Shown here piece after piece: positions 42,174 to 51,352 of a stretch of DNA of 64,000 nt. Source of the DNA: Shinella lacus (GTDB lineage Bacteria > Pseudomonadota > Alphaproteobacteria > Rhizobiales > Rhizobiaceae); the NCBI RefSeq assembly GCF_010994755.1, contig NZ_WHSB02000001.1:620001-684000 (forward strand). The letters run 5' to 3'. The position numbers and the translations under genes were made by a program. Within the stretch, counting starts at the first letter, position 1. The number at the start of each line of letters is the position of its first letter. The notes beneath the pieces were generated by a model. The model had not been told where the DNA came from and ran no database searches. It worked only from the letters and a program-made list of their open reading frames with translations.

Positions 42174-43784
42174 CTAGAGTTCGCGCAGGGCGTTGAACTG
42201 CTCCACGTAACCCGAGCCGTCAATCCTGACGCCGATCACCGTCGTCTTGCCCGAGCGCAACGCGGCATTGAGGGCGTCCTGCAGGCCGTTCTCCGTGTCC
42301 ACGGTGACGCCATCCGCCCCAAAACCCTGTGCGAGCTTTTCCCAGTCGCACCCGCCGATGCCGATTCCGTGGCGCGGAATGCCCTTGATCTCCTGTTTGA
42401 CACGGATCAGCCCGATCTGCTGGTCATCCAGAACCACGATGATGATCGGCAGGTTTTCGCGCACCGACGTCTGGATCTCGGCGACCGCCATCAGGAAACC
42501 GCCGTCGCCGGTGAAGGCGACCACGGGCCGGTCGGGATGCGCGAGCCGAGCGCCGAGCGCCCCCGGCACCGCATAGCCCATCGAGCCCAATCCGTTGGAC
42601 GTCAGAAACTCGCGCGGGCCGTAGGATTGCCATTTCTGGACGACGAGGAGACGGCTTGCCCCTGCATCGCAGGTCGCAATGGTTTCTCGCGGAAGGATGC
42701 TACGTGCAACCTCCATGGCCCTTTGCGGCGAAAGTCCGGTGCTCGGCGTGTTGAGCGCGTTGGTCACGTCGGTCCGGAATGCCGCTGCGGCCTTTTCGCC
42801 CCAATTGCCCCCCTGCCCGCAAAGCGCCGCCACCTGCGCAAGCAGGACATTCAGGTTGCCGATGATCTCAAACTGCGAAGGCACGAGCGCATCCAGCGAA
42901 GGCGTACTTGATAGGGCGATAACCGGGATGGCGTAGGGCCACGCCTTCGGCTGAAGCTCCACCGCATCCAGGCCGACGGTGATGATGAGATCGGACTCCA
43001 TCACGAGCTTGCGCTCAATCAACCCGCCGATGATGCAGCCGGCGCGCAAGGGATGATCCTCCGGGATCGCGCCCTTGCATTTCGACGTCACCAGAACCGG
43101 CGCTCCCAGCCGCTCGGCCAAGTTGACCAGCCCTTCGGACGCCCGGTCCCATAGCACGCCCAGACCCGCCAGAAGGATCGGTCGTCTTGCGGCTTTCAGG
43201 CGATCGAGCACCGGCCGGAGCGCTGCCGAATCTGCCTGCGGATAGAGAACATTGGGCATCAATGTCGGCTCGGCCCGCAATTCCGTGGCTTCCTTGGTCG
43301 TCTCGCTCTGGGGAATGTCGAACTGGACCGGGCCGGGCGCCGGGGCAACGGCTGTGCGCATCGCGCGGCGCAGCTGCTGCCGGACCGTGCGTGCGTCGAT
43401 AGTTGTGCCCCACTTGACGAGCGGCGCATAGACGGCGAGCTGGTCGATGCGCTGGCGCAGCCCGACTTCATGCTCGGGATGGGAATAGCGATCCGTGAGC
43501 ATGATCAGCGGCGCGCGGTCGAGAAAGGCGTGCGCCGCGCCGTTGACCATATTGGCGGCGCCCGGACCGCGTGTCGAAAGGCATACGCCCGGCGCGCCGG
43601 TGATCTCGCCCCATGTCGCCGCGAGCATCGCGCCGGCGGTTTCCTGCTTCATGAGGATGAACCGCATGTCGCGCTGGCGGGCGGCCTCCATGAGCTCCAC
43701 GGATTCTCCGCCGGGATGGCCGACCAGAAACGGCGTGCCCGCCTCCTTGAACGCATCCGCCATTACTTCAACTGTTGTCGCCAT
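42174..43784 (-). CDS. Thiamine-diphosphate enzyme (acetolactate synthase / decarboxylase-like)
   Basis: A 536-residue three-domain ThDP protein: PYR domain with catalytic E48 in MKQETAGAMLA, central domain, and PP domain with GDGG (426-429). Its Mg/ThDP motif reads IIIVVLDDQQIGLIRVKQ, so the usual Asn-Asn or Asn-Asp is Asp-Asp (D453-D454). The family includes acetolactate synthase, benzoylformate and oxalyl-CoA decarboxylases. AGGAG precedes ATG 43784. Being the last gene after an aldehyde dehydrogenase and a 2-hydroxyacid dehydrogenase, decarboxylation of a 2-oxo acid to an aldehyde is the best guess. Confidence 0.85.
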   Translation of the reverse strand: MATTVEVMADAFKEAGTPFLVGHPGGESVELMEAARQRDMRFILMKQETAGAMLAATWGEITGAPGVCLSTRGPGAANMVNGAAHAFLDRAPLIMLTDRYSHPEHEVGLRQRIDQLAVYAPLVKWGTTIDARTVRQQLRRAMRTAVAPAPGPVQFDIPQSETTKEATELRAEPTLMPNVLYPQADSAALRPVLDRLKAARRPILLAGLGVLWDRASEGLVNLAERLGAPVLVTSKCKGAIPEDHPLRAGCIIGGLIERKLVMESDLIITVGLDAVELQPKAWPYAIPVIALSSTPSLDALVPSQFEIIGNLNVLLAQVAALCGQGGNWGEKAAAAFRTDVTNALNTPSTGLSPQRAMEVARSILPRETIATCDAGASRLLVVQKWQSYGPREFLTSNGLGSMGYAVPGALGARLAHPDRPVVAFTGDGGFLMAVAEIQTSVRENLPIIIVVLDDQQIGLIRVKQEIKGIPRHGIGIGGCDWEKLAQGFGADGVTVDTENGLQDALNAALRSGKTTVIGVRIDGSGYVEQFNALREL

Positions 43785-43848
43785 TTCCAGATCTCCTATC
43801 GATGAATGTCGCGGCCAGGGCCGCCTGCGAAAACTTCGGGCCGGCAGG

Positions 43849-45288
43849 TCAGCCGACGTGCCAGTACAGGCCTTTGGATTCCATGTAGGTTTTCATGCCG
43901 TCCCGGCCCTTCTCCCGCCCGAGGCCGCTCTGCTTGAAGCCGCCGAACGGCGTCGAGATGGAGGTTTCCTTGTAGGTGTTGATCCACACCGTGCCGGCCT
44001 GGATCGCGCGGGCGACCCGCCACGCCTTTGCGAAATCCCGTGTCCAGATGCCCGCCGCCAGGCCGAAATCGCTGTCGTTGGCCTGGTCGATCAGGGCGTC
44101 TTCCCCATCGAATGGGATCACCACTGCGACGGGCCCGAAGATCTCTTGCTGTGCCGCGTTCGAACGGTTCGTCAGACCCGCGATGACCGTTGCCGGATAG
44201 TAGGCGCCCTCCGCCAGGGCGCCGTCGGCGGGCTCGGCGCCGCCCGCGAGAATCTCGCCGCCTTCGCTGCGCGCCATCTCGACCGCACGCGCCACATACG
44301 CGCGGTGGCCGAAGCTGACCATCGGCCCCATGCGGGTGTCCGCCGCGCCGGGAGCACCCAAACGGTAGCTGCACGCCGCCTCCGCAAAGGCCGAGATGAA
44401 ATCTTGGTAGACAGCCCTCTCGACGAAAACGCGTGAGCCGGCGATGCATGACTGCCCGCCGCCGGCAAAAATGCCGGCCGCCACCGCCTTGAGCGCCCGG
44501 TCGAGATCGCAATCGGCGAAAACGATGTGCGGCGACTTTCCGCCGAGCTCCAGCACCACCGGACGCAGGCGGCGCGCGCAGGTTTCGGCGATCGCCCGGC
44601 CGGACGCTGTGCCACCCGTAAAGCTGACCATGTCGATCCCGTCATGGTCGACGAGGGCCCGGCCGACATCCGCCGCGCCGGTGACGACGTTCAACACGCC
44701 CGGCGGCAAGCCGATTTCCAGGCCGATGCGTGCATATTCCAAGGCGACGCGGGAGGTCACTTCCGACGGCTTGAGGATGACCGTATTGCCTGCGGCCAGG
44801 ATTGGCGCCAGCTTCTGCGCTTCAAGTGTGAGCGGCGAGTTCCAGGGCGTGATGGCCGCGACCACGCCGACTGGTTCGTATACCGTCATCGTCATGCTCG
44901 GGCCGCGCTGCGTGTTGACCTCGCTCTCGAATGTCTCGCAGACAGCGCCATAGTAGCGGAACGTCGCGGCAGCACTCGCCGCCTGCGCCCGGCATTCGGA
45001 AAGCGTCTTGCCGTTATCCTCCATCTGGACCTGCGCGAGGCGTTCCAGGCTCGCCTCCACGCCATCGGCGAAGCGATAAAGGAGGCGGGCGCGTTCGTGA
45101 TGTTTGCGCCCGCGCCAGTCGGTGTTGCGGAAAGCCACCCGGGCGGCCGCCACGGCGTCGTCGACATCCTGCAACGACGCTCCACCGATGATGGCGGTTT
45201 CGCTTCCGTCGGCCGGGTTGATTGAGGGGAACGGCGCACCATGGCCGGTGCGCCAGGCATTCGCGATCAGGAAAGGAAGAGTCTTCAT
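43849..45288 (-). CDS. NAD(P)-dependent aldehyde dehydrogenase
   Basis: A 479-residue ALDH with N150 in TPWNSPLTL, E247 in VVLELGGKSPH and the nucleophile C281 in AGGGQSCIAGSRV. The GGTASGRA turn and the tetramer-interface GGFKQSGLGREKG near the C-terminus are intact. GAGGAA precedes ATG 45288. It probably oxidises the aldehyde made by the ThDP enzyme encoded next, giving a carboxylic acid that enters central metabolism. Confidence 0.93.
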   Translation of the reverse strand: MKTLPFLIANAWRTGHGAPFPSINPADGSETAIIGGASLQDVDDAVAAARVAFRNTDWRGRKHHERARLLYRFADGVEASLERLAQVQMEDNGKTLSECRAQAASAAATFRYYGAVCETFESEVNTQRGPSMTMTVYEPVGVVAAITPWNSPLTLEAQKLAPILAAGNTVILKPSEVTSRVALEYARIGLEIGLPPGVLNVVTGAADVGRALVDHDGIDMVSFTGGTASGRAIAETCARRLRPVVLELGGKSPHIVFADCDLDRALKAVAAGIFAGGGQSCIAGSRVFVERAVYQDFISAFAEAACSYRLGAPGAADTRMGPMVSFGHRAYVARAVEMARSEGGEILAGGAEPADGALAEGAYYPATVIAGLTNRSNAAQQEIFGPVAVVIPFDGEDALIDQANDSDFGLAAGIWTRDFAKAWRVARAIQAGTVWINTYKETSISTPFGGFKQSGLGREKGRDGMKTYMESKGLYWHVG

Positions 45289-45319
45289 ATCGGATTCCTC
45301 ATAAGCCCCACAGGCCCGC

Positions 45320-46300
45320 CTAGGCGTGGGGCGGCAACAACACGATGTCGTTTTCCGGAAGTTCGGCGCCGGCGAAAAACCCCTCCGTATTGCGCACCGC
45401 GCGCTCGACGACGCTGCCGAAATTATCGAGTGTCGCGCCCGCCGTGTGCGGCGTCACGACCGTCTGATCCAGGCCGAGAAGCGGGCTACCGACCGGTGGC
45501 TCTTTCGCGAAAGCGTCGAGGCCGGCCGCAAATATGCGCCCGCTGACCAGCGCGTCGTGCAAGGCGGCCTCGTCGACCAGGCCGCCACGCGCGCAGTTGA
45601 CCAGGATCGATCCCGGCTTCATGGCAGACAGGCGGCTGGCATCGAAAAGATTGGCCGTCGTGTTCGTCAGGGGCAGGTGAAGCGACAAGATATCCGCCTG
45701 TTCGACAAGCGCGTCGAGGGAGACGTAGCGAACGCCGAGGGCGCTTTCCACCGAGGCGTCAGCGCGCCGGGGATCGTAGTAGCAGATATCTCCTGCAAAA
45801 CCTTTCAGCAGCCGTACCACCGTCTGGCCGATCGCGCCGAGGCCGACGATACCCACCGTCTTGCCGTGTATCTGCCGGCCAAAACCTCGGGCTTCCTCCT
45901 TGTCCCAGCCCCCTGCCCTCGTCTCGCGGTCGAGCAAGGGCAAACGGCGGCACGCCGCCAGCATCAGGAGCAGCGTGTGTTCCGCAACCGGGATCGCGTT
46001 GCCCGCTTGCAGCCTTGCCACGGCGATGCCTCGTTCGAGGCAGGCGTGAACATCGATGCGGTCGACGCCCGCCCCCAATTTCTGGATGAAACGGAGGCGC
46101 GGAGCAGCGTCGAGCAAAGGCGCCGATATCGGCGATGCCATCACGTAGAGGGCGTCGACATCGCGCAGGGCATCGTGCCTGGCCGCCTCGCTGGTTCCCT
46201 CGGCGATGCTCAGGCGCCACCCGGACGGGAGCCTAGAGGCGATCGCGTCGATCGACTTGGAATGAAACGAATCTATGATCCCAACGATGTGGTCGCCCAT
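45320..46300 (-). CDS. D-2-hydroxyacid dehydrogenase
   Basis: A 326-residue NAD-dependent dehydrogenase: nucleotide loop VGLGAIGQ (152-159), D176 in CYYDPRRAD, catalytic R238 in NCARGGLVDE, E267 in DAFAKEPP and H285 in VTPHTAGATLDNFG. AGGAG lies upstream of ATG 46300; ATG 46345 gives 15 extra residues and also has a plausible ribosome site. It interconverts a 2-hydroxy and a 2-oxo acid and fits between the TTT importer and the ThDP enzyme. Confidence 0.9.
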   Translation of the reverse strand: MGDHIVGIIDSFHSKSIDAIASRLPSGWRLSIAEGTSEAARHDALRDVDALYVMASPISAPLLDAAPRLRFIQKLGAGVDRIDVHACLERGIAVARLQAGNAIPVAEHTLLLMLAACRRLPLLDRETRAGGWDKEEARGFGRQIHGKTVGIVGLGAIGQTVVRLLKGFAGDICYYDPRRADASVESALGVRYVSLDALVEQADILSLHLPLTNTTANLFDASRLSAMKPGSILVNCARGGLVDEAALHDALVSGRIFAAGLDAFAKEPPVGSPLLGLDQTVVTPHTAGATLDNFGSVVERAVRNTEGFFAGAELPENDIVLLPPHA

Positions 46301-46408
46301 GTCTCGCGCTCCTGGCACTTCGGATTTCTGCGTAATTTCGGGCATGGCTCATCCTTCGGCTCGGCGACGAGACACCAGCCAGCGCGATCTTCCGGTTACG
46401 GTTTGCGG

Positions 46409-47920
46409 TTAGCCGGTCTCGCCGTCGAGAACGACTTCATCCTTCTTTTTCCTGAGGGCCGGAACGATCATCGCGATGACGACGATTGCTGTCAGAAACA
46501 GAAACCCGGCGCTTATGGGCGAGGTGACGAACGTGGTCAGGTCGCCCTTTGACAGAAGCAGCGCCCGTCGGAAGTTTTCCTCGATCATCGGTCCCAGCAC
46601 GAAGCCGAGGATGAACGGCGTCACCTCGCAATTGAGCTTGACCAGGACGTAGCCGACCAACCCGAAGACCGCGATGAGATAGATATCGAGGGGGCTGTAG
46701 TTGATGGAAAACACTCCGATACAACAGAACACCAAGATCGCAGGGAACAGCCAACGATACGGCAGGCGCAGCATGTTCACCCACAATCCGACGAGCGGCA
46801 GGTTGAGGATGACGAGCAGCAGATTGCCGATCCACATGCTGGCGATCAGCCCCCAGAAGAGAGCGGGATGCTGCGACATGACCTGTGGTCCGGGAGAAAT
46901 GCCCTGGATCATCAGTGCACCTAGCATCAGGGCCATCGTGGCGCTGCCCGGAATGCCCAGCGACAGCGTCGGTATGAACGACGTCTGGGCGGCCGCGTTG
47001 TTGGCCGCTTCCGGCGCTGCAAGCCCGGCGACGGCCCCCTTTCCGAACTTCGACGGGTCGCGCGAGACGCGCTTCTCGATCATGTAGGCGGCAAAAGAGC
47101 TGATCGTCTGGCCGGCGCCGGGTAGGATGCCGAAGAACGTGCCGACCAGCGTGCCGCGAAGGATGGGGAAACCGGCTTCCCGCAACTCCTGGCGGCTCGG
47201 CATCAGGTTACCGACCTTGGCCGTGGCGACCTCCTGCGACCCCGAATGTTCGAGGTTCCTGACGATCTCCGAGATAGCAAAGAGCCCCATCGCCACGACC
47301 GTGAAGTCGATGCCTTCCACAAGGCCATAGGCCCCGAAGGTAAACCGCCGCACGCCGGAATTGACGTCGGTGCCGGCAAGCCCGATCAGCACGCCCACCA
47401 GCGCCATGATGATGCTCTTGGAAAGGGAACCCTGCGCAAGTGCGGCAGTGAACACGACCGCCATCAGCATGAGGGAAAAGTAGTCGGCGGCACCGAAATC
47501 CAGCGCAATCGCCGTTAGCGGCGGACCGGCGAGCGCTATCAGCGCCGTGCCGAAACAGCCCGCGATGAAGGAGCCGATCGCCGCAATGGCGAGTGCCGCG
47601 CCGGCACGCCCCTTGCGCGCCATCTGGTAGCCGTCGATGCACGTCACCACCGATGACGATTCCCCCGGCAGGTTCAGGAGGATGGCCGTGGTCGAGCCGC
47701 CATAGGCCGCACCGTAGTAGATGCCGGCCAGCATGATGAGCGCGCCTTCGGGCGGCAGGCCAAAGGTCAGGGGCAGGAGAACGGCGATCGTCACCAGCGG
47801 CCCGACACCCGGCAGAACGCCGATGAAGGTTCCCAGCAACACGCCGATGAAACAGTAGAGCAGGTTTTCCGGCGAGAATGCGACGCCAAAGCCCAGCGCT
47901 AGATTGGAGAAAATATCCAT
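46409..47920 (-). CDS. tctA: TctA-family large permease of a tripartite tricarboxylate transporter
   Basis: A 503-residue membrane protein with about eleven or twelve segments. It has the TctA repeats FIGVLLGTFIGVLPGVGPL and VGTFFGILPGAGQTISSF (GxLPGxG motifs) and GGSTTAILLNLPGESSS. The start ATG 47920 overlaps the tctB stop by one base. It couples substrate uptake to ion gradients with TctB and a Bug-type binding protein. Substrate is probably a di- or tricarboxylate or hydroxy acid. Confidence 0.93.
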   Translation of the reverse strand: MDIFSNLALGFGVAFSPENLLYCFIGVLLGTFIGVLPGVGPLVTIAVLLPLTFGLPPEGALIMLAGIYYGAAYGGSTTAILLNLPGESSSVVTCIDGYQMARKGRAGAALAIAAIGSFIAGCFGTALIALAGPPLTAIALDFGAADYFSLMLMAVVFTAALAQGSLSKSIIMALVGVLIGLAGTDVNSGVRRFTFGAYGLVEGIDFTVVAMGLFAISEIVRNLEHSGSQEVATAKVGNLMPSRQELREAGFPILRGTLVGTFFGILPGAGQTISSFAAYMIEKRVSRDPSKFGKGAVAGLAAPEAANNAAAQTSFIPTLSLGIPGSATMALMLGALMIQGISPGPQVMSQHPALFWGLIASMWIGNLLLVILNLPLVGLWVNMLRLPYRWLFPAILVFCCIGVFSINYSPLDIYLIAVFGLVGYVLVKLNCEVTPFILGFVLGPMIEENFRRALLLSKGDLTTFVTSPISAGFLFLTAIVVIAMIVPALRKKKDEVVLDGETG

Positions 47921-48363
47921 CAGAAGAACCAAAGCTTGAGAGGAAGACCCAGCCCATAGACGAAGACGCCGACGGGGATGGCGGTCAGCACAACCAGCAT
48001 GGCCGCCAGTTCGAGCCAGGTGCCTTCGGAACGCGAAAAGCGGCTGAGAAAGACCAGGGCGAGCACGCTTGCGACTAGGCCGTAGGACTGGATCAGAAGT
48101 CCGAACACCGCCACGGCGGCAAGCACGAACAGCAGCGGGCGCAGATGCAGCCTTTCCAGCGGCTCGGACGAATCCGGCCGCAACGCCGCGCGGATGGCGA
48201 CAAGGGCTCCGAGTGCCGTGATGCTGATGCCGAGCACGACGGGGAAGTAACCCGGCCCCATCGCCGCCAGCGTTCCCAGCCGGTACGAACTGCCGATCAC
48301 CGTCGCCCCGGCACCAAGCGCCATGAAGATGATTCCGGACAGTAGATCTTTCGTCACATGCAT
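47920..48363 (-). CDS. tctB: TctB-family small permease subunit
   Basis: A 147-residue membrane protein with four predicted segments, for example LLSGIIFMALGAGATVIGSSY and LVASVLALVFLSRF, and the motif MGPGYFPVVLGISI of TctB proteins. It ends overlapping tctA and starts nine bases after the upstream binding-protein stop, so the cassette is tightly co-translated. It forms the small membrane subunit of the TTT importer. Confidence 0.88.
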   Translation of the reverse strand: MHVTKDLLSGIIFMALGAGATVIGSSYRLGTLAAMGPGYFPVVLGISITALGALVAIRAALRPDSSEPLERLHLRPLLFVLAAVAVFGLLIQSYGLVASVLALVFLSRFSRSEGTWLELAAMLVVLTAIPVGVFVYGLGLPLKLWFF

Positions 48364-48372
48364 GATGGCATC

Positions 48373-49332
48373 TCAGCTCTGTGAAAGGATCGCCACGGAC
48401 CCAAGTTCATCCGCCCCGACATTGGAAAGAGCGTCCCATCGCACGCGTTCGGCGTGCATGAAGCGGCCGAACCCATCGGCGCTACCGGGCGTGGACGAGA
48501 GTCCGCTCTGCTCCAGCGCAGAGGCAATCTCACCGGACGCCAGCGCCGAGCGGCACGCCGCATTCAACATCTCGGCCCTTTGTGACGGCAGGCTTTTGGA
48601 CCCGACCAGCCCCAGCCAGTTGAGAACCACGCAATCCGGCATTCCCATCTCCGCAACCGACGGCACGTCGGGAAGGAGGGGAATCCGGGTAGGCGACGTT
48701 ACGGCGAGTGCGTGCAGCTCGCCGCGGCGGATACGCGGAAGCATCGACATCAGGTTGTTGAAGCTGAAGTCCACCCGGCCGGCGGCGAGGTCTGCGTAAA
48801 GCTCGTTGGTCTGATCGTAGATGACCGTATTAAGGTCGATATGCGCCTTCCGGCTAAACAGCTGCGTTGCCAGGAAGGGCGCGCCCACCGTGGCCGAAGC
48901 GGCGAAGCTCCGCCGGCCCGGCCCGGCCCGGCAGGCCGCCAGCACGTCGCCCAAGGTCCGATAGGGCGAGGACGCACCGGTCGCAAGGATCATCGGAGCC
49001 TGCGCGAGCAGGATGACCGGCGTGAAATCCTCGATCGGATCGTAGCCCGCATCGGGCTGGGCATTCGGGAGAAGCGCATGGGTGCCGAGCGTGGCGATCA
49101 TCAGCACGTCCGCGTCCTTGCTCGCCGCCACGAACCGCGCGGCCCGTGCGCCATCCTCGCCCTGGATGCGGTGGATTTCCACCGCACGCCCGGACTCGCG
49201 GCCGATGGCTGGCGCCATCAGGTTGGCAATGTCGTCGGAAGCGCTCCCCGGCGAGAAGCCAACCACAACCTGCAACGGGGCAGCGCCTCTCCCGGCAAGG
49301 CTTTCCGCCGGAAACTCGATCGCCTGCGTCAC
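48373..49332 (-). CDS. Bug/TctC-like binding protein without a visible signal peptide
   Basis: A 319-residue protein with the Bug fold (LQVVVGFSPGSASDDIANLM; SFAASATVGAPFLATQLF; VPSVAEMGMPDCVVLNWLG). It starts MTQAIEFPAESLAGRGAAPL with no hydrophobic signal, unlike the two family members upstream. The GTG start at 49332 overlaps the preceding stop (GTGA) and has GGAG eight bases upstream. Without export it could not serve the transporter, so it may act in the cytoplasm, the start may be wrong, or it may be decaying. Confidence 0.8.
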   Translation of the reverse strand: MTQAIEFPAESLAGRGAAPLQVVVGFSPGSASDDIANLMAPAIGRESGRAVEIHRIQGEDGARAARFVAASKDADVLMIATLGTHALLPNAQPDAGYDPIEDFTPVILLAQAPMILATGASSPYRTLGDVLAACRAGPGRRSFAASATVGAPFLATQLFSRKAHIDLNTVIYDQTNELYADLAAGRVDFSFNNLMSMLPRIRRGELHALAVTSPTRIPLLPDVPSVAEMGMPDCVVLNWLGLVGSKSLPSQRAEMLNAACRSALASGEIASALEQSGLSSTPGSADGFGRFMHAERVRWDALSNVGADELGSVAILSQS

Positions 49333-50330
49333 TGGGCTATCTCCAGTTTCGCCGCCTTCACGATATCACCCCACTTGTTGATTTCCGACGAAATATAGTC
49401 CTTGAATTCGGCAGGCGTGTCGGTGACGGGCTCGGCCCCGAGTTCACGCACTTTGGATGCGATCGCCTCGTCCTTCATGATCTCGCCGATTTCCTTGGCC
49501 AGACGCTCTGTGATCGCTTCCGGCGTGCCGGCGGGAGCGACGAGCCCGATCCAGGTGACGGCCTCAAAGCCCTCGAACGTTTCGGCAAGTGCCGGAATGT
49601 CCGGCGCGGCTTTTGACCGTTCGAGGCTGGTGAGGCCCAGCGCCTTCAGCGTACCCTGCTCGATATGCGGCTTGGCGGCGGGAAGGCTGCTGAAATACAT
49701 TGACACTTCACCGCCGATAACCGCCGTCAAGGCCGGACCGCCGCCACGATAGGGAACGTGGGTAAGGTCGATGCCGGCCTTGAGCTTGAGAAACTCGCCG
49801 GACAGATGCGTCGTGCTTCCATTGCCGGCGGATGCGAACGTGAGTTCGCCAGGTGTCGCCTTCGCCTTCTCGACCAGCTCCTGGACGGTATTCACCCCAA
49901 GGCTGGGCTGTACGACGAGGACGTTCGGAAAGGTGGCCAATAACGATACCGGGGCGAAGTCAGTGCGCGGATTGTACGGCAGCTGCGGATCGATGGTAAC
50001 GCTGATCGCCATCGGCGCAACATTCGCCATCAGGAGCGTATAGCCATCGGGCGCAGACTCGGCCACAACAGCCGATCCGACGGCGCCCCCTGCCCCGTCG
50101 CTGTTTTCGACAATGACCGGCTGTCCGAGGCGCGCCTGCAATTGTGCCGCGACCAGGCGTACGATGATGTCGCCGCCGCCGCTCGGGGCAAAGGGCACCA
50201 CGATCCTTACAGGACGGTCAGGGTAGTCGTCGGCGAAGGCAGGGACAGTCGCCAGATGCGCCGACAGAGCGGACGCGGCGACAAATGCAGCCGCGTGACA
50301 GAAGGAACGTCGATTAATCAGCTTTGGCAT
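49329..50330 (-). CDS. Bug/TctC-like periplasmic binding protein, second copy
   Basis: A 333-residue binding protein. The N-terminus has twin arginines (NRRSFCHAAAFVAASALSAHLATVPAFA), compatible with Sec or Tat export. The mature protein starts YPDRPVRIVVPFAPSGGGD and has the family's loop ENSDGAGGAVGS and APDGYTLLMANVAP. It overlaps the next gene downstream by four bases and the upstream gene by 17. It is a likely ligand-binding component for TctAB. Confidence 0.88.
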   Translation of the reverse strand: MPKLINRRSFCHAAAFVAASALSAHLATVPAFADDYPDRPVRIVVPFAPSGGGDIIVRLVAAQLQARLGQPVIVENSDGAGGAVGSAVVAESAPDGYTLLMANVAPMAISVTIDPQLPYNPRTDFAPVSLLATFPNVLVVQPSLGVNTVQELVEKAKATPGELTFASAGNGSTTHLSGEFLKLKAGIDLTHVPYRGGGPALTAVIGGEVSMYFSSLPAAKPHIEQGTLKALGLTSLERSKAAPDIPALAETFEGFEAVTWIGLVAPAGTPEAITERLAKEIGEIMKDEAIASKVRELGAEPVTDTPAEFKDYISSEINKWGDIVKAAKLEIAQ

Positions 50331-51291
50331 GAGACTGCTCCACGGTTACGGCCCATTTCTTGGTCTCTGAAGACACGAAGGCGGCGAATTCCTCGGCGGT
50401 GTTGTCGACCACGTCGAAGCCGCGATCGAGCAGCCCCTGGCGTATGACGGGATCACTAATGACGCCCTGGAAAACTTTGTGGAGTTTGCCGATTATTTCC
50501 GCGGGCGTGCCCTTCGGCGCCATGAGGCCGAACCAGGTCACCGCTTCATATCCGGGATAACCGCTCTCGGCGACCGTCGGAAAGTTGGCTGCCAGCATGC
50601 TGCGCTGGGCGCTTGTGACGGCCAGTCCCTTGATCGCGCCGGCCTCGATCTGGGGTATTGCGGCCGGAAGCGTCAGGAATGCCGCGTCGATGCGCCCGCC
50701 CAGGAGATCCGTCAGGACAGGTGCGGCACCCTTGTAAGGAATGTGCCGGACGTCGATGCCCGCCGTGGACTTCAGCATTTCCATGGCGAGATGGCTTGGT
50801 CCGCCGTTACCGGAAGATCCATAGGTCAGTTCGCCCGGCTTCGAGCGCGCCAGTTCGACAAATTCCTGAAGGGTCTTGACCTGTACGTTGGGACCGACCG
50901 CCAGGATGAAGGCGGACGAGCCGAGCCGGATGATCGGCACGAAGTCCTGCTGTATCTCGTAGCCGGGGTCGTCATAGAGGCTCATGCCGATCGTGTGGGC
51001 GACATTACCCTGAAGCAAGGTGTAGCCGTCGGGCGCAGCATCCTTCACGACAATGGCAGCGAGATTGCCGCCCGCCCCCGGCTGGTTTTCGATGATGAAC
51101 TGTTGTCCGAGCTGCTTGCCGGCGGCTTCGCCAGCAATCCTCGCCAGCGTATCGGCGCCGCCGCCTGGCGGAAACGGCACGACGAAACGTATCGCCTGAT
51201 TGGGATAGGTTTCCTGTGCCTGGACGGCATGAGGTTGAATGGCCAATGCCATCGCACAGAATGCGAACAGCCAGCCCGTTAGGCGTTTCAT
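50314..51291 (-). CDS. Bug/TctC-like periplasmic binding protein, third copy
   Basis: A 325-residue binding protein with Sec signal LTGWLFAFCAMALAIQPHAVQA and mature start YPNQAIRFVVPFPPGGGAD. It has ENQPGAGGNLAA and APDGYTLLQGNVAH and is paralogous to the second copy (VTWFGLMAPKGTPAEII compared with VTWIGLVAPAGTPEAIT). GGGAGGAACTG precedes ATG 51291; a longer frame starts at 51324. It lies 62 bases downstream of the amidohydrolase gene. Confidence 0.88.
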   Translation of the reverse strand: MKRLTGWLFAFCAMALAIQPHAVQAQETYPNQAIRFVVPFPPGGGADTLARIAGEAAGKQLGQQFIIENQPGAGGNLAAIVVKDAAPDGYTLLQGNVAHTIGMSLYDDPGYEIQQDFVPIIRLGSSAFILAVGPNVQVKTLQEFVELARSKPGELTYGSSGNGGPSHLAMEMLKSTAGIDVRHIPYKGAAPVLTDLLGGRIDAAFLTLPAAIPQIEAGAIKGLAVTSAQRSMLAANFPTVAESGYPGYEAVTWFGLMAPKGTPAEIIGKLHKVFQGVISDPVIRQGLLDRGFDVVDNTAEEFAAFVSSETKKWAVTVEQSHAKAD

Positions 51292-51352
51292 CACAGTTCC
51301 TCCCTTTGTTGAGATGCCGGCCACTCCTCAATGACGGCATCCTTCGTCTTGG

